Below are positions 52,930 through 63,001 of a stretch of DNA of 64,000 nt, piece after piece. Origin of the DNA: Porticoccus sp002341315 (lineage in GTDB: Bacteria; Pseudomonadota; Gammaproteobacteria; Pseudomonadales; Porticoccaceae). The stretch lies in the NCBI RefSeq assembly GCF_047634355.1, contig NZ_JBLIAL010000002.1; one strand, written 5' to 3'. The notes under the pieces were generated by a model that saw nothing but the letters and a program-made list of their open reading frames with translations, searched no databases and was not told the origin of the DNA. How positions within the stretch are numbered: the stretch's first letter is position 1; the number at the start of each line of letters is the position of its first letter. The position numbers and the translations under genes are program-made.

Positions 52930-53912
52930 CTGTTCTCCACCGTGGTTGCCCAGTTACTGAAAAGACGCTTGAGCGGGCTGTTGAGATATTGCAGATACGC
53001 TGCACAGCAGCGTTGCAGGCGGGCTTCATCCGCCGCGAGGCGCTCTACCTCGACCCAGTCGTTCCACGACACATAAAGCCCCCAGTCGGGCTTGTCGATT
53101 TCGCAATCCGGCAGGCGGTAGTGAAAGGTGGGGCGTGCCTTGATCAGGGCGTCGTCGGCCTTTGCACGGACACGATCTTCGTCCAGAAACATGAATAGCG
53201 GCAGCATATCGAGTGCACGGTTACGCGTCGGATTATCGGCGAGGTAGTCGTCAATCAGGGTTGAAATATCGGGCCAGTAATCCGCTGCGATGACTTTTTT
53301 AACGTAGTTGGCAGGGAAAGGGTCGACATAACTGGTGACACGGCGGGCAAGGTCGATGTCAGCGCGAACGTATAACCAGTCGTAAAGGCAGAGAAAAGCT
53401 TTCAGGCAAGCGGTAATAAGCCTCGGTTCGAGACTCGGCAGTTCAGGGTTGAATTGCATGCCAAAAGCGTTGGTGGCGCGGTCCGATGTGCCCTTGGCAC
53501 CCCTTTCGCGCAGCCGTGTGATGAGATCCTCGACTTCGCCAAGCCGGGCCAGTGGCAACGGTGGACTCACAATCTCGTGTGGCACCAGCGATTGGGCAGC
53601 CCAGGCCAATAATTCCTCGGTGGTCTCTTCCAGCTGGCCGCTCAAAGAATCACCGGAGCGAGGCTCCCGCCCGAGTCGTTTGAGCAGATCGAAATCGAGC
53701 TCCACCAGCCAGTCTCCATCTGGATCGCCCGTGAGGAGACGTTCGTAACGCCCTTTGGTTTCTATATCAAGCCCAAGGATGTCCGACACACTGCCAGCCA
53801 GCGCATCGAGATCAAGCCCGCTGATCTCGAGCTCGACACCGACACGACGACTCTCTCCATGGCTGTTTTTTAACCAGGGTGGCTGTTTCAGTTTCTGGTA
53901 TGTGTCTTGCAT
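52914..53912 (-). CDS. Putative amidoligase
   Basis: 332-residue protein from the ATG at 53912. The beginning (ESRRVGVELEISGLDLDAL) matches the amidoligase family related to glutamine synthetase and glutamate-cysteine ligase: an Arg and a Glu-rich strand for Mg-ATP binding. The middle contains EIVSPPLPL, another conserved element with Glu, and FGMQFNPELPS. Such enzymes form amide bonds between small molecules or peptides; the pairing with a class I amidotransferase-like hydrolase recurs in bacteria, and the true substrate is unknown. Longer start at 53999 is less likely. Confidence 0.78.
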   Translation of the reverse strand: MQDTYQKLKQPPWLKNSHGESRRVGVELEISGLDLDALAGSVSDILGLDIETKGRYERLLTGDPDGDWLVELDFDLLKRLGREPRSGDSLSGQLEETTEELLAWAAQSLVPHEIVSPPLPLARLGEVEDLITRLRERGAKGTSDRATNAFGMQFNPELPSLEPRLITACLKAFLCLYDWLYVRADIDLARRVTSYVDPFPANYVKKVIAADYWPDISTLIDDYLADNPTRNRALDMLPLFMFLDEDRVRAKADDALIKARPTFHYRLPDCEIDKPDWGLYVSWNDWVEVERLAADEARLQRCCAAYLQYLNSPLKRLFSNWATTVENRWLDQ

Positions 53913-54173
53913 TTTCGTTTTCTCAGTTATAACCGGTTCCCGGTAATGCAATGTTCTGGCTTCACTCAGCTGCCAGCCGGCCGCTTTCGGTATCTTCACA
54001 AACGGTTAGGAGTTGTCTGCCGACAGGACCAATCACCAGCGTATCATAGGCAAACCTGTTGAAGGCGCATCCAGAGGGATAAAGAATTGCAGTTTGTTTG
54101 TCTGCTGTATTATGCAGGTAATCAGGGGCAGCCAATTGGCTCGGAAACGCAAAACAGAGTAGGGGGTCAGTGG

Positions 54174-54368
54174 ATGAAATTCCTGTTATTGGCATTAGTT
54201 CTAGTTGGCGTACTTTATGTGGTGTTGATCGGCGGCAAAAAAACGTCTGTCTCCGCTGAGCAACCGGCAGCCATTTATCAGCGGGAAGTAGAACGCGTCG
54301 AAAAGCTCGACGACTTTTTACAGGATACGGTGGACCGGCAGGGCAGTGAAATGGATGTGGTGAAATGA
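54174..54368 (+). CDS. Small single-helix membrane protein
   Basis: 64-residue protein starting MKFLLLALVLVGVLYVVLIGG, one N-terminal membrane helix followed by a charged helix rich in Glu, Arg and Asp. AGGGGG lies at good distance before the ATG. It precedes tadA by 22 bases on the same strand. Function unknown. An in-frame start further upstream at 54087 gives a less plausible extension. Confidence 0.6.
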   Translation: MKFLLLALVLVGVLYVVLIGGKKTSVSAEQPAAIYQREVERVEKLDDFLQDTVDRQGSEMDVVK

Positions 54369-54390
54369 TTCATGTCAGCGAGGACCTGTA

Positions 54391-54873
54391 ATGATCAGCA
54401 AAGGCTACAAACCACAGGACAGGCAGTGGATGCTGGAAGCTATGTCGCTGGCAAAGCAGGCTGGGGCTGTCGGTGAGGTGCCAGTTGGAGCGCTGTTGGT
54501 ACGCAACGGTTCAGTGATCGGCCGCGGCTGGAATTGCTCGATAGGCGATTGTGACCCCACTGCCCACGCTGAAATTGTCGCCCTCCGCGATGCGGCAAGA
54601 TCTGTCAGCAACTATCGTCTTCCCGATACGACGCTCTATGTCACCATTGAGCCATGTACCATGTGCGTTGGAGCAATGATTCACGCCAGAATTAGTCGCC
54701 TGGTCTACGGTGCTTCAGAACCCCGTGCCGGTGCAGTGGTCAGTCAGTTGCAATTAACCGAACAGACGCATTTCAATCATCGTATTGAGGTCATCGGCGG
54801 CCTGTTGGCCGAGCAATGCGGAGAGCTGGTCAGCCAGTTCTTTCGTCAGCGTCGCAAACAGTCCGGGTTGTAG
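54391..54873 (+). CDS. tadA: tRNA-specific adenosine deaminase
   Basis: 160-residue zinc enzyme forming inosine at the wobble position of tRNA-Arg(ACG). The catalytic HAE lies in PTAHAEIVALRDAA, and the second zinc motif is PCTMCVGAMIHARI. Length and signature are standard. It converges on mltF. In Pseudomonas-like genomes tadA is close to guaA and mltF. Confidence 0.96.
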   Translation: MISKGYKPQDRQWMLEAMSLAKQAGAVGEVPVGALLVRNGSVIGRGWNCSIGDCDPTAHAEIVALRDAARSVSNYRLPDTTLYVTIEPCTMCVGAMIHARISRLVYGASEPRAGAVVSQLQLTEQTHFNHRIEVIGGLLAEQCGELVSQFFRQRRKQSGL

Positions 54874-54887
54874 CGTCTTCCTGACCG

Positions 54888-56351
54888 TTACAGCGACAAC
54901 ATGGAGCCGGTATTCCAGTCGCTGGAGTTTGGCAGTTCAAGGCGATTTTCCCTCTCCAGTCGACGTTTCTCATCCAGTGTGTGCCAGTTGAGTATGGTCC
55001 GGAAATGACGCACGTTTCTGACATAGCTGACGGGCTCGTAGCCCCGTGCATAGCCGTACTTAACTGTGCTGTAATATTTTTTCTGTTGTAACAGTGGCAG
55101 GAACTCTTTGACATCGTTCCACAGGTGGGGGTTTCTGCCCGCCCGCTCGGTTAGCACCCTTGCATCTTCAAGGTGACCGAGACCGATGTTGTAACCCGCC
55201 ATGGCAAACCAGGTGCGGTCTGGCTCAGTGATATCGTCGGGAATACGAGATTTGGTCTGGAGGAAATATCGGGTGCCGCCATCAAGGCTCTGTCTGGGGT
55301 CAAGGCGATTTTTTACTCCCATTTCTTTAGCTGTCGGCAGGGTGAGCATCATCAATCCACGAACCCCTGTCGGGGATGTTGCCTTGTGATCCCAATGCGA
55401 CTCCTGATAGGCGATGGCTGCCAGGAGTTGCCACTCAAGGCCGTATTTTTGTGCTACCTCCCGAAACATTTCCTGATAATCGGGCAGTCGACTACTGACG
55501 CGTTTCATGAAGAGCTGGGATCCCGCAAAATTAAATTCGTTGGTCTGAATCAGCGAGCGTTTTTTTAATCGATCCAGCTCTCCCGATGCCTCATATCCCT
55601 CCAGAAAACGGTTTGCTGCTTCCACCAGGCTATCGTCGCCGTGACGGGGAAAAGCCCAGGCGATTGGCTGTGGTTCAGAAATATCAAAAGCGCCTCGAGC
55701 TCGGGGATAAATGCCCCTGTCCACCTGAAAGGAGATTGAATCCACAATGGCGTACTCCACTTCACCGGAATCTACCATGGCCATCAAATCCAGCATTTCC
55801 AGACCAGATGCCTCCCGCCATTCGAGTGACGGGTATTCATCATTTTTGAGTTCTTCCAGTCGTTCGCTGTGAGAGCTCTGGGGAATGACCAGCAGCTGGC
55901 CACCGGCCAGATCCTCTATATCGCGGGGTCGCCTTGATCCATTTCGATAGATCAGCTTTTGGGTAACTTCATAGTAGGGCTCGCTGAAACGAAGCACTTT
56001 CTGACGCTGGGGTGTCACCGTTAATCCCGCTGCGGCCATATCGCCCAATGGGCCGCCGATAGCAACGATCGCGCCACTGACGGATTCCCTGGGAGTTATC
56101 TTGAGCTCAACACCGAGAGACGCGGCAAAAGCACTGGCAAGCCAGTACTCAAAGCCGCCTTCGCCCTTGGCATTTTGAAAATAGGTGGTCGAGCCCATCA
56201 GGGTGATAACACGCAATTCTCCCCGATTAATCACCTCTTCCAGTTGAGTGGGTGCGCGGCTGGTGGAAAGTGTCAGGGCAAACAAAAAGAGCAGTAGGCT
56301 ATACAGGATGCGTTTTGTGGCTTTTTTCAGATGGAAGTAGAAACCCAGCAC
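54888..56351 (-). CDS. mltF: Membrane-bound lytic murein transglycosylase F
   Basis: 487-residue protein with an N-terminal membrane/signal segment, a solute-binding-like domain (about residues 35-265), and an SLT domain (about 290-455) with the catalytic Glu in AAIAYQESHWDHKATSPTGVRG and MLTLPTAKEMG. It cleaves peptidoglycan at the outer-membrane side. The start appears to be GTG at 56351. Divergent from purL, with about 260 bases between them. Confidence 0.95.
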   Translation of the reverse strand: MLGFYFHLKKATKRILYSLLLFLFALTLSTSRAPTQLEEVINRGELRVITLMGSTTYFQNAKGEGGFEYWLASAFAASLGVELKITPRESVSGAIVAIGGPLGDMAAAGLTVTPQRQKVLRFSEPYYEVTQKLIYRNGSRRPRDIEDLAGGQLLVIPQSSHSERLEELKNDEYPSLEWREASGLEMLDLMAMVDSGEVEYAIVDSISFQVDRGIYPRARGAFDISEPQPIAWAFPRHGDDSLVEAANRFLEGYEASGELDRLKKRSLIQTNEFNFAGSQLFMKRVSSRLPDYQEMFREVAQKYGLEWQLLAAIAYQESHWDHKATSPTGVRGLMMLTLPTAKEMGVKNRLDPRQSLDGGTRYFLQTKSRIPDDITEPDRTWFAMAGYNIGLGHLEDARVLTERAGRNPHLWNDVKEFLPLLQQKKYYSTVKYGYARGYEPVSYVRNVRHFRTILNWHTLDEKRRLERENRLELPNSSDWNTGSMLSL

Positions 56352-56612
56352 CTATACACCCAATGTGTCACGCATTCTCGGAAAGCCCCTGGCCCGGTGA
56401 ATATTGTTGCTATAGATAAAGAACAACCCTGCGGATAACACGTCCATGCGTTTGTGATAATAGCTTAATGCGGGGCCTAGGTTAGTGAGAGAGGTCTCAG
56501 GGTTCAACCGTTTTCTGTGCACATGCCGGGTCGGAATCTCCCGATGACGCTCAGAGGGCAATTCCAGTACAATGTCGCCCCTTCGGAATGGCCCCATACG
56601 AGTTACCCTAAG

Positions 56613-59600
56613 ATGCAGATTTTTCCCGGAAACCCCGTACTTTCCAGTTTCAGGCAGCGACAGTTACTGGCGTCTCTTCAGTCAGTCGATCCCGCTGTGG
56701 AATCCGTTTACGCTGAATACAGACATTTCGTGGATCTGGTCTCGCCCCTGAGCGAAACCGAGTATCTGACACTGACGTCATTACTGGAATACGGCCCGAA
56801 AATCCTCCCTGAAAATAACGACGGCATGCTGATGCTGGTGACGCCCCGTGCCGGAACCATCTCTCCTTGGTCCAGCAAGGCCACAGACATCCTCCGCAAC
56901 GCCGGCGTGACATCAGTCGAGCGGATAGAGCGCGGCATTGCCTACTATTTGAGGGGCGATATTCATCAAGACTCCAAAATAGCGCTGGCCGATGCCCTCC
57001 ACGATCGCATGGTGGAAATGGTCTATTTTGACCAGGAAAGGGCAGAGAGCCTGTTTCAGCACCAGCAACCGGCACCCATGATCACGGTGCCCCTGCTCGC
57101 AGAGGGACGGCAGGCGCTATCCCGGGCTAATGTCTCATTGGGGCTGGCCCTTGCGGATGATGAAATCGATTATCTGGTGAACTGTTTCAATGAGCTGCAA
57201 AGGGACCCCACCGATGTGGAATTAATGATGTTTGCCCAGGCCAATTCAGAGCATTGCCGCCATAAAATATTCAACGCCTCCTGGACAATCGACGGTCAGA
57301 AGCAGGAAAAATCCCTGTTTGCCATGATCAAAAATACGTTTGAAAAAAGTGGTGCAGGCGTGTTGTCCGCTTATTCAGATAATGCCTCTGTGATCGCCGG
57401 CAGTCATGCTGGCCGGTTTTTCCCGGACCCGGACAGCAAAATCTATCAATTCACGCAAGAGCCTGTTCATCTCCTGATGAAGGTTGAAACCCATAACCAC
57501 CCGACGGCAATTGCCCCCTTTGCCGGTGCCGGTACGGGTGCCGGAGGTGAGATACGCGATGAAGGGGCAGTGGGTAGAGGGTCAAAACCAAAAGTGGGTC
57601 TTACCGGCTTTTCAGTTTCCAATCTCTATATTCCCGGTTTTGAATGCCCATGGGAATCGGATTACGGAAAACCTGACCGGATCAGCAGTGCCCTGGAGAT
57701 CATGCTTGAGGGGCCTATTGGCGGGGCGGCATTCAATAATGAATATGGTCGACCCAATCTCTGTGGCTACTTCCGCACATTCGAGCAGGACTTTAATGGC
57801 GAACGCCGCGGCTATCACAAACCCATTATGATCGCTGGCGGTTACGGCAACATTCGTGAAGAACACATTGAAAAGAAGCCCTTTGAAAGCGGCTGCAAAC
57901 TGATTGTGCTGGGCGGACCGGCAATGTTGATTGGTCTCGGTGGCGGTGCCGCCTCATCAATGAGTTCCGGCAGTAGTGCCGAGGATCTTGATTTTGCCTC
58001 GGTACAGCGGCAGAACCCCGAAATTGAACGCCGCTGTCAGGAGGTGATCGATCAGTGCTGGCAGCGGGGTAATGGTAACCCCATCGCCTTTATCCACGAT
58101 GTGGGCGCCGGCGGCCTGTCCAATGCCTTCCCCGAGTTGGTAAAAGATGGTGGTTGCGGCGGCAGATTTGAACTGCGCGATGTGCCCAATGATGAACCCG
58201 GCATGTCACCGTTGGCAGTCTGGTGCAATGAAGCTCAGGAACGTTATGTGCTCGCCGTAAGACCTGAGCAACTGGCGGATTTTGAAGCAATTTGCCAGCG
58301 CGAACGCTGCCCCTACGCGGTGGTTGGCGAAGCCACTTCCGAAAGGCATTTGCTGCTGAACGACAGGCATTTTTCCGCCAGGCCCGTGGATCTTCCCATG
58401 TCTGTGCTGTTCGGCAAACCGCCGAAAATGCACCGTACAGCAGAGAGACTGACGGCTACAAAGACACCCATTGAGCGCTCGGATATCGCGCTGGATGATG
58501 CCATTGATCGCGTGCTTACCCATCCGGCCGTGGCCAGTAAAAGCTTTCTTATCACTATCGGTGATCGCAGTGTTACCGGCATGGTTGTCAGAGATCAGAT
58601 GGTGGGGCCTTGCCAGGTGCCTGTCGCCGATTGTGCGGTGACCACCGTCAGTTACGATAGCTACTGTGGTGAGGCGATGGCGATGGGTGAACGTTCACCG
58701 GTTGCGTTGCTGGATGCCCCGGCATCGGGCCGCATGGCGATTGGGGAGGCGATCACCAATATTGCGGCAGCGGCCATTGACCGGCTTGCTGACGTCAGGT
58801 TATCCGCTAACTGGATGTGTGCCGCAGGCCATCCTGGTGAGGACGAAAAACTGTTCCGCACGGTACAAGCAATCGGTGAAGAGCTCTGTCCAAAACTGGG
58901 CATTTCGATTCCGGTCGGCAAGGACTCCATGTCCATGCGCACGACCTGGGAGGAACAGGGACAGGAGAAGTCGGTGACATCACCATTGTCACTGGTTATT
59001 TCTGCTTTTGCCCCGGTCTCCGATGTTCGCAAAACACTAACGCCAGAGTTGCGCTCCGACCTTGGCGACACAGTACTGCTGTACATTGATCTCGGCGAAA
59101 ATCGCAATCGCCTGGGCGGCTCAATATTGGCTCAGACCTACAGCCAGCTGGGCGATACCCCGGCCGATTTACTGAGTCCAGAGAAACTCAAAGCTTTTTT
59201 CGACGCTATCCAGGCCGCCAATCAAAGCGGAGAACTGATCGCCTATCACGATCGGTCTGATGGTGGTTTGATGACCACATTGGCAGAGATGGCTTTTGCC
59301 GGTAATACAGGGATCAGAATTTGCCTCGATGAGCAGCCAGGCGATGCACTCTCGGTTCTATTTAACGAAGAACTCGGGGCCGTTGTTCAAGTGCTTGGAG
59401 ACAGGGCCGCTTCTTTTAAGCAGCGCTTCGCCGATATCGCCATCCCTGTCAGTGTCATAGCAACGCTTGATGACACTGACGGTATTGAGATTTATGAGGA
59501 TGGTGATTGTCTGTTCAGTTCCGGTCGTACCGAATTATTGCGCCGCTGGAGTGAAACCAGCTACGAGATTCAAGCGCGTCGAGACAATGAAGGTTGTGCC

Positions 59601-60479
59601 AGGCAGGAATTTGACGGACTGTTTTTTGATAATCCCGGATTGAGCACGGCCCTCAGCTATGACATCAATGAGGATATTGCCGCCCCCTATGTCAACTGTG
59701 GGGCCCGACCTCGCGCGGCTATAGTCAGGGAGCAGGGCGTAAACGGGCAGATGGAGATGGCCGCTGCATTTGATCGGGCCGGCTTCGAAACTGTCGACGT
59801 CCACATGAGTGATATCCTCGCTGGTCGTGTCGCTCTTGATAGTTTTAAGGGATTGGCCGCCTGTGGTGGTTTCTCTTATGGCGATGTGCTCGGTGCCGGG
59901 GAGGGGTGGGCCAAAACCGTGCTATTCAACCCTTTAGCCCGTGCACAGTTTGAGCAATTTTTTCATCGGCCTGACACGTTCACATTCGGTGTTTGCAATG
60001 GCTGTCAGATGTTATCCAACCTGAAACCCCTCATTCCGGGAGCCAATCATTGGCCCCGCTTTGTCAGAAATCTGTCAGAACAGTTTGAAGCGCGGTTTTC
60101 CCTGGTAAGGGTAGAGAAATCACCCTCGGTTCTGCTTGCAGATATGGCGGGCTCCCATATGCCCATCGCGATTGCTCACGGTGAGGGGAGAGTGGAGTTC
60201 GCATCATCGGTGGTTCCGGAAATATTTGATGGCTCCGGTGCGGTAGCACTGCGTTTCCTCGATAATTTCCTGGAAATTGCAGAGACCTATCCTGCCAACC
60301 CCAATGGGTCACCTCTGGGTATCACGGGTGTGACCAGCGAGGATGGCCGCGCAACGATCATGATGCCGCATCCAGAGAGAGTGTTTCGTACAGTGACCAA
60401 TTCCTGGCACCCGGATGACTGGGAAGAAGATGGTGCCTGGTTGCGGTTGTTCCGCAATGCCCGCCGATTTGTGGATTGA
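56613..60479 (+). CDS. purL: Phosphoribosylformylglycinamidine synthase (large, single-chain)
   Basis: 1288 residues, as in the gammaproteobacterial one-chain FGAM synthase of purine synthesis. The start MQIFPGNPVLSSFR matches the family N-terminus. The central synthetase domain includes KVETHNHPTAIAPFAGAGTG and GGGAASSMSSG. The C-terminal glutaminase has the nucleophile Cys in FGVCNGCQML and the final HPERVFR. The ATG at 56613 replaces an in-frame start at 56517. Followed by a terminator. Confidence 0.97.
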   Translation: MQIFPGNPVLSSFRQRQLLASLQSVDPAVESVYAEYRHFVDLVSPLSETEYLTLTSLLEYGPKILPENNDGMLMLVTPRAGTISPWSSKATDILRNAGVTSVERIERGIAYYLRGDIHQDSKIALADALHDRMVEMVYFDQERAESLFQHQQPAPMITVPLLAEGRQALSRANVSLGLALADDEIDYLVNCFNELQRDPTDVELMMFAQANSEHCRHKIFNASWTIDGQKQEKSLFAMIKNTFEKSGAGVLSAYSDNASVIAGSHAGRFFPDPDSKIYQFTQEPVHLLMKVETHNHPTAIAPFAGAGTGAGGEIRDEGAVGRGSKPKVGLTGFSVSNLYIPGFECPWESDYGKPDRISSALEIMLEGPIGGAAFNNEYGRPNLCGYFRTFEQDFNGERRGYHKPIMIAGGYGNIREEHIEKKPFESGCKLIVLGGPAMLIGLGGGAASSMSSGSSAEDLDFASVQRQNPEIERRCQEVIDQCWQRGNGNPIAFIHDVGAGGLSNAFPELVKDGGCGGRFELRDVPNDEPGMSPLAVWCNEAQERYVLAVRPEQLADFEAICQRERCPYAVVGEATSERHLLLNDRHFSARPVDLPMSVLFGKPPKMHRTAERLTATKTPIERSDIALDDAIDRVLTHPAVASKSFLITIGDRSVTGMVVRDQMVGPCQVPVADCAVTTVSYDSYCGEAMAMGERSPVALLDAPASGRMAIGEAITNIAAAAIDRLADVRLSANWMCAAGHPGEDEKLFRTVQAIGEELCPKLGISIPVGKDSMSMRTTWEEQGQEKSVTSPLSLVISAFAPVSDVRKTLTPELRSDLGDTVLLYIDLGENRNRLGGSILAQTYSQLGDTPADLLSPEKLKAFFDAIQAANQSGELIAYHDRSDGGLMTTLAEMAFAGNTGIRICLDEQPGDALSVLFNEELGAVVQVLGDRAASFKQRFADIAIPVSVIATLDDTDGIEIYEDGDCLFSSGRTELLRRWSETSYEIQARRDNEGCARQEFDGLFFDNPGLSTALSYDINEDIAAPYVNCGARPRAAIVREQGVNGQMEMAAAFDRAGFETVDVHMSDILAGRVALDSFKGLAACGGFSYGDVLGAGEGWAKTVLFNPLARAQFEQFFHRPDTFTFGVCNGCQMLSNLKPLIPGANHWPRFVRNLSEQFEARFSLVRVEKSPSVLLADMAGSHMPIAIAHGEGRVEFASSVVPEIFDGSGAVALRFLDNFLEIAETYPANPNGSPLGITGVTSEDGRATIMMPHPERVFRTVTNSWHPDDWEEDGAWLRLFRNARRFVD

Positions 60480-60492
60480 GGCTTCTGACCAT

Positions 60493-60523
60493 AAAAAAAC
60501 CCGGCAACAAGCCGGGTTTTTTT
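60493..60523. terminator. Bidirectional terminator between purL and cytochrome c
   Basis: AACCCGGC-loop-GCCGGGTT stem, with poly-A on the left and poly-T on the right (13-bp stem including the A/T part, 5-base loop). Ends transcription of the convergent genes on both strands. Confidence 0.92.
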
Positions 60524-60543
60524 ATGGGTTATTCGGTGTATTC

Positions 60544-60849
60544 CTACAGGCTGGCAAAATAGGCAGCCAAATCCAGAATATCCTGATCGGACAGGGGTTT
60601 TGCCATGCCGGACATTACCGGGTCAGTACGATTTCCTTCACGGAAATCTCTTAGCTGTTTAGCGGTGTAGCCAGCTTTCTGGCCCGCCAGGTTGGGCCAC
60701 ATGTCGTTGTTGCTGATGCCATTGGCACCGTGACAACCGGCGCAGGCCATGGCCTTGTTTTTGCCAGCCTCTATGTCACCGGCAGCCAATGCGTGGCCCG
60801 TAGCAGTTGTCAGCACTAATGCCAGGATAGTTCCAGTCAGTTTTTTCAT
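60544..60849 (-). CDS. Class I cytochrome c (c5/c553-like)
   Basis: 101-residue secreted cytochrome. A signal peptide to about residue 22 is followed by heme motif CAGCH at residues 36-40 and a methionine ligand in SGMAKPLS. It is in the small single-heme class and may shuttle electrons in the periplasm. Its ribosome site is GGAG. It follows ctaA by 46 bases on the same strand. Confidence 0.9.
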   Translation of the reverse strand: MKKLTGTILALVLTTATGHALAAGDIEAGKNKAMACAGCHGANGISNNDMWPNLAGQKAGYTAKQLRDFREGNRTDPVMSGMAKPLSDQDILDLAAYFASL

Positions 60850-60895
60850 TTGATCACTCCAGACTTGAGATATAGAAAGATAACAAAAAAGGCCA

Positions 60896-61927
60896 TTAGT
60901 TCCCTAAACGGTGGCACACAAACAACACACTGGTGAAGAGCAGAATAGCACCGCCCTGGTGAGCCGCTGCGAGGGGAACCGGCATATGCAATAACAGGGT
61001 TGAAATGCCCAGCGTAACCTGTAACGCCAGCATTATAAGCACCAGTTTGACACCTACCCGGGCTTCCGGACGAGTATTGGTACGTTTCAGTGTGCTGATC
61101 GCGAAACTGAGAATCACCGCTATCAATAGGTAGGCAAATATCCGGTGATTGAACTGAATTGTCGTAATATCTTCAAAAGCTGCCAGCCAGAAAGGCTCTG
61201 TGTCATAAATGCCGGGCGGGATAAAACTGTCACCCATTAACGGAAAAGTGGGGTAAGCGTATCCTGCATCCGTACCCGCGACAAAACCTCCGGAAAGAAT
61301 CATCAAAAAAACCAAGCCCGAAAGGGCAACGGCGAAACGCCGACAGGTCGGCTGGCCCTGCTGCAGATCAGACTCTGGTGGATAAAGTAAGCTGAAAGCC
61401 ACCCAGATAATGTAGCCATAGATGATGACGGCAGTACCCAGGTGAGCTGTCAGACGATATTGGCTAACGCTCGGGTTATCTACCAAACCACTTTTGACCA
61501 TATACCAACCAAGTAAGCCCTGCAGGCCCCCCAGAACAAACATGATCATAAGTTTTGGCGTCAACCCGGGTTTGATTCGGTGACTAAAATAGAAAAACAG
61601 AAAAGGTACCAGGAATAGAACGCCAATCAGTCTGCCGAGTAGGCGGTGAGCATATTCGTAGAGAAAAATTCGCTTGAACTCAGGCAGGCTCATGCCGCTG
61701 TTGACTTTCTGATACTCGGGGAATTGCTTATATTTGTCGAAGGTCTGCTGCCATTGCTGTTCGTTCAATGGCGGCAGAACCCCGGAAATGGGTGCCCATT
61801 CAACAATGGAAAGGCCCGAACCCGTCAGCCGGGTAACGCCCCCCAAAAGTATCATGCTCAGAATAACGGCAGCGCATACAATCAGCCAGGAAGCCAACTG
61901 TCTATCATATCGAGTCTGCAAATCCAT
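60896..61927 (-). CDS. ctaA: Heme A synthase (CtaA/COX15)
   Basis: 343-residue membrane enzyme oxidising heme O to heme A for cytochrome c oxidase. Eight helices in two repeats are visible, with the early GGVTRLTGSGLSIVEW motif and EYAHRLLGR, and further His residues in YRLTAHLG and FNHRIFAY. It is the proteobacterial COX15 form. cox and ctaB genes are not in the window. Confidence 0.94.
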   Translation of the reverse strand: MDLQTRYDRQLASWLIVCAAVILSMILLGGVTRLTGSGLSIVEWAPISGVLPPLNEQQWQQTFDKYKQFPEYQKVNSGMSLPEFKRIFLYEYAHRLLGRLIGVLFLVPFLFFYFSHRIKPGLTPKLMIMFVLGGLQGLLGWYMVKSGLVDNPSVSQYRLTAHLGTAVIIYGYIIWVAFSLLYPPESDLQQGQPTCRRFAVALSGLVFLMILSGGFVAGTDAGYAYPTFPLMGDSFIPPGIYDTEPFWLAAFEDITTIQFNHRIFAYLLIAVILSFAISTLKRTNTRPEARVGVKLVLIMLALQVTLGISTLLLHMPVPLAAAHQGGAILLFTSVLFVCHRLGN

Positions 61928-62218
61928 AAGAGATTTATACCTTCCTGTCCAGTGGGGAAGACCATTGACATGGAGCTTTGCGAAGAAACCCCGATTGAGT
62001 GGTTTTTTAAATACCTCGAGGCAGTAAAAGCCGTGGGCTTACTAGCGTTAACTACAGCGATCCAATATTACCAAATACCGACGTGCATTTCCGGCAAAAA
62101 TGTCCCTCGCCAGAATATTTTTGACAATTCCGGTCCGTCAGTTTGCTAGACGAGCCTTGCTGAACAAGGCGCAATCCTGCAAAGTCAGTGAACTTGAGAA
62201 AAATTCGGAGAGTGAAAA

Positions 62219-63001
62219 ATGCAACAGACGACCGTCAATGGCGTCAGGATTGCCTACCTGGACGAAGGGCAGGGTGATGTGATTATTTTTTTACACGGCC
62301 TGGGAGTCAGCAGTAGAGACTGGACCGGCCAGGTCGATTATTTCTGTCACCATTGGCGGGTAATTGCCCCGGATTTTCGGGGGCACGGTACGTCAGATAA
62401 ACCCGATAGCCATTACGATATACTAGTCCATGCCAATGATGTTCTCGGGTTGATGGATCAGCTGGATATTGACCGGGCACACCTTGTTGGCCTGTCCATG
62501 GGTGGGATGGTCGCTTTTCAGATTGTCGCCATGGCGCCACAACGGTTAAAAAGCATGACAATCATCAATTCTGGTCCCGCACTTCCCGACAATACCTTCG
62601 CCGCAAAAAAAATGCTCTGGACGCGAGTGCTGTCAGTTCACTTGCTGGGTATGCACCGTTATGCCCACAAAGTAGCCCAGAGTATGTTTCCGGGAGAGGG
62701 GAAAGAGGCGTTAATCGATATCTTTACCCGACAGATTGCTTCAAACCCCAAAAAAGTTTATCTGAAAAACCTCAAGTCCCTGTTTGGCTGGGGGGTTCTG
62801 GAGTATTTGGCCGACATTGAGGTGCCGACCCTGATGTTAACGGGCGATCGGGATTATTCCCCTGTAGCAATGAAACAAGCAGTGGTTGATGCCATGAAAA
62901 ATGCCAGACTGGTGGTCATTGTCGATACCGGCCACGGTACACCGATTGAGAAGCCCGGGGAGACCAATGAGGCCATAGCACGTTTCATTGAAGCTGTTTG
63001 A
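62219..63001 (+). CDS. Alpha/beta hydrolase
   Basis: 260-residue alpha/beta hydrolase. HGLGVSSRDW forms the oxyanion part, the nucleophile Ser lies in VGLSMGGMV (about residue 93), and TGHGTPIEKP gives the catalytic His, with the Asp in LTGDRDYS. Substrate unknown; the order of motifs fits esterases and related lactonases. It overlaps the converging patatin gene at their 3' ends by 17 bases. Confidence 0.85.
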   Translation: MQQTTVNGVRIAYLDEGQGDVIIFLHGLGVSSRDWTGQVDYFCHHWRVIAPDFRGHGTSDKPDSHYDILVHANDVLGLMDQLDIDRAHLVGLSMGGMVAFQIVAMAPQRLKSMTIINSGPALPDNTFAAKKMLWTRVLSVHLLGMHRYAHKVAQSMFPGEGKEALIDIFTRQIASNPKKVYLKNLKSLFGWGVLEYLADIEVPTLMLTGDRDYSPVAMKQAVVDAMKNARLVVIVDTGHGTPIEKPGETNEAIARFIEAV

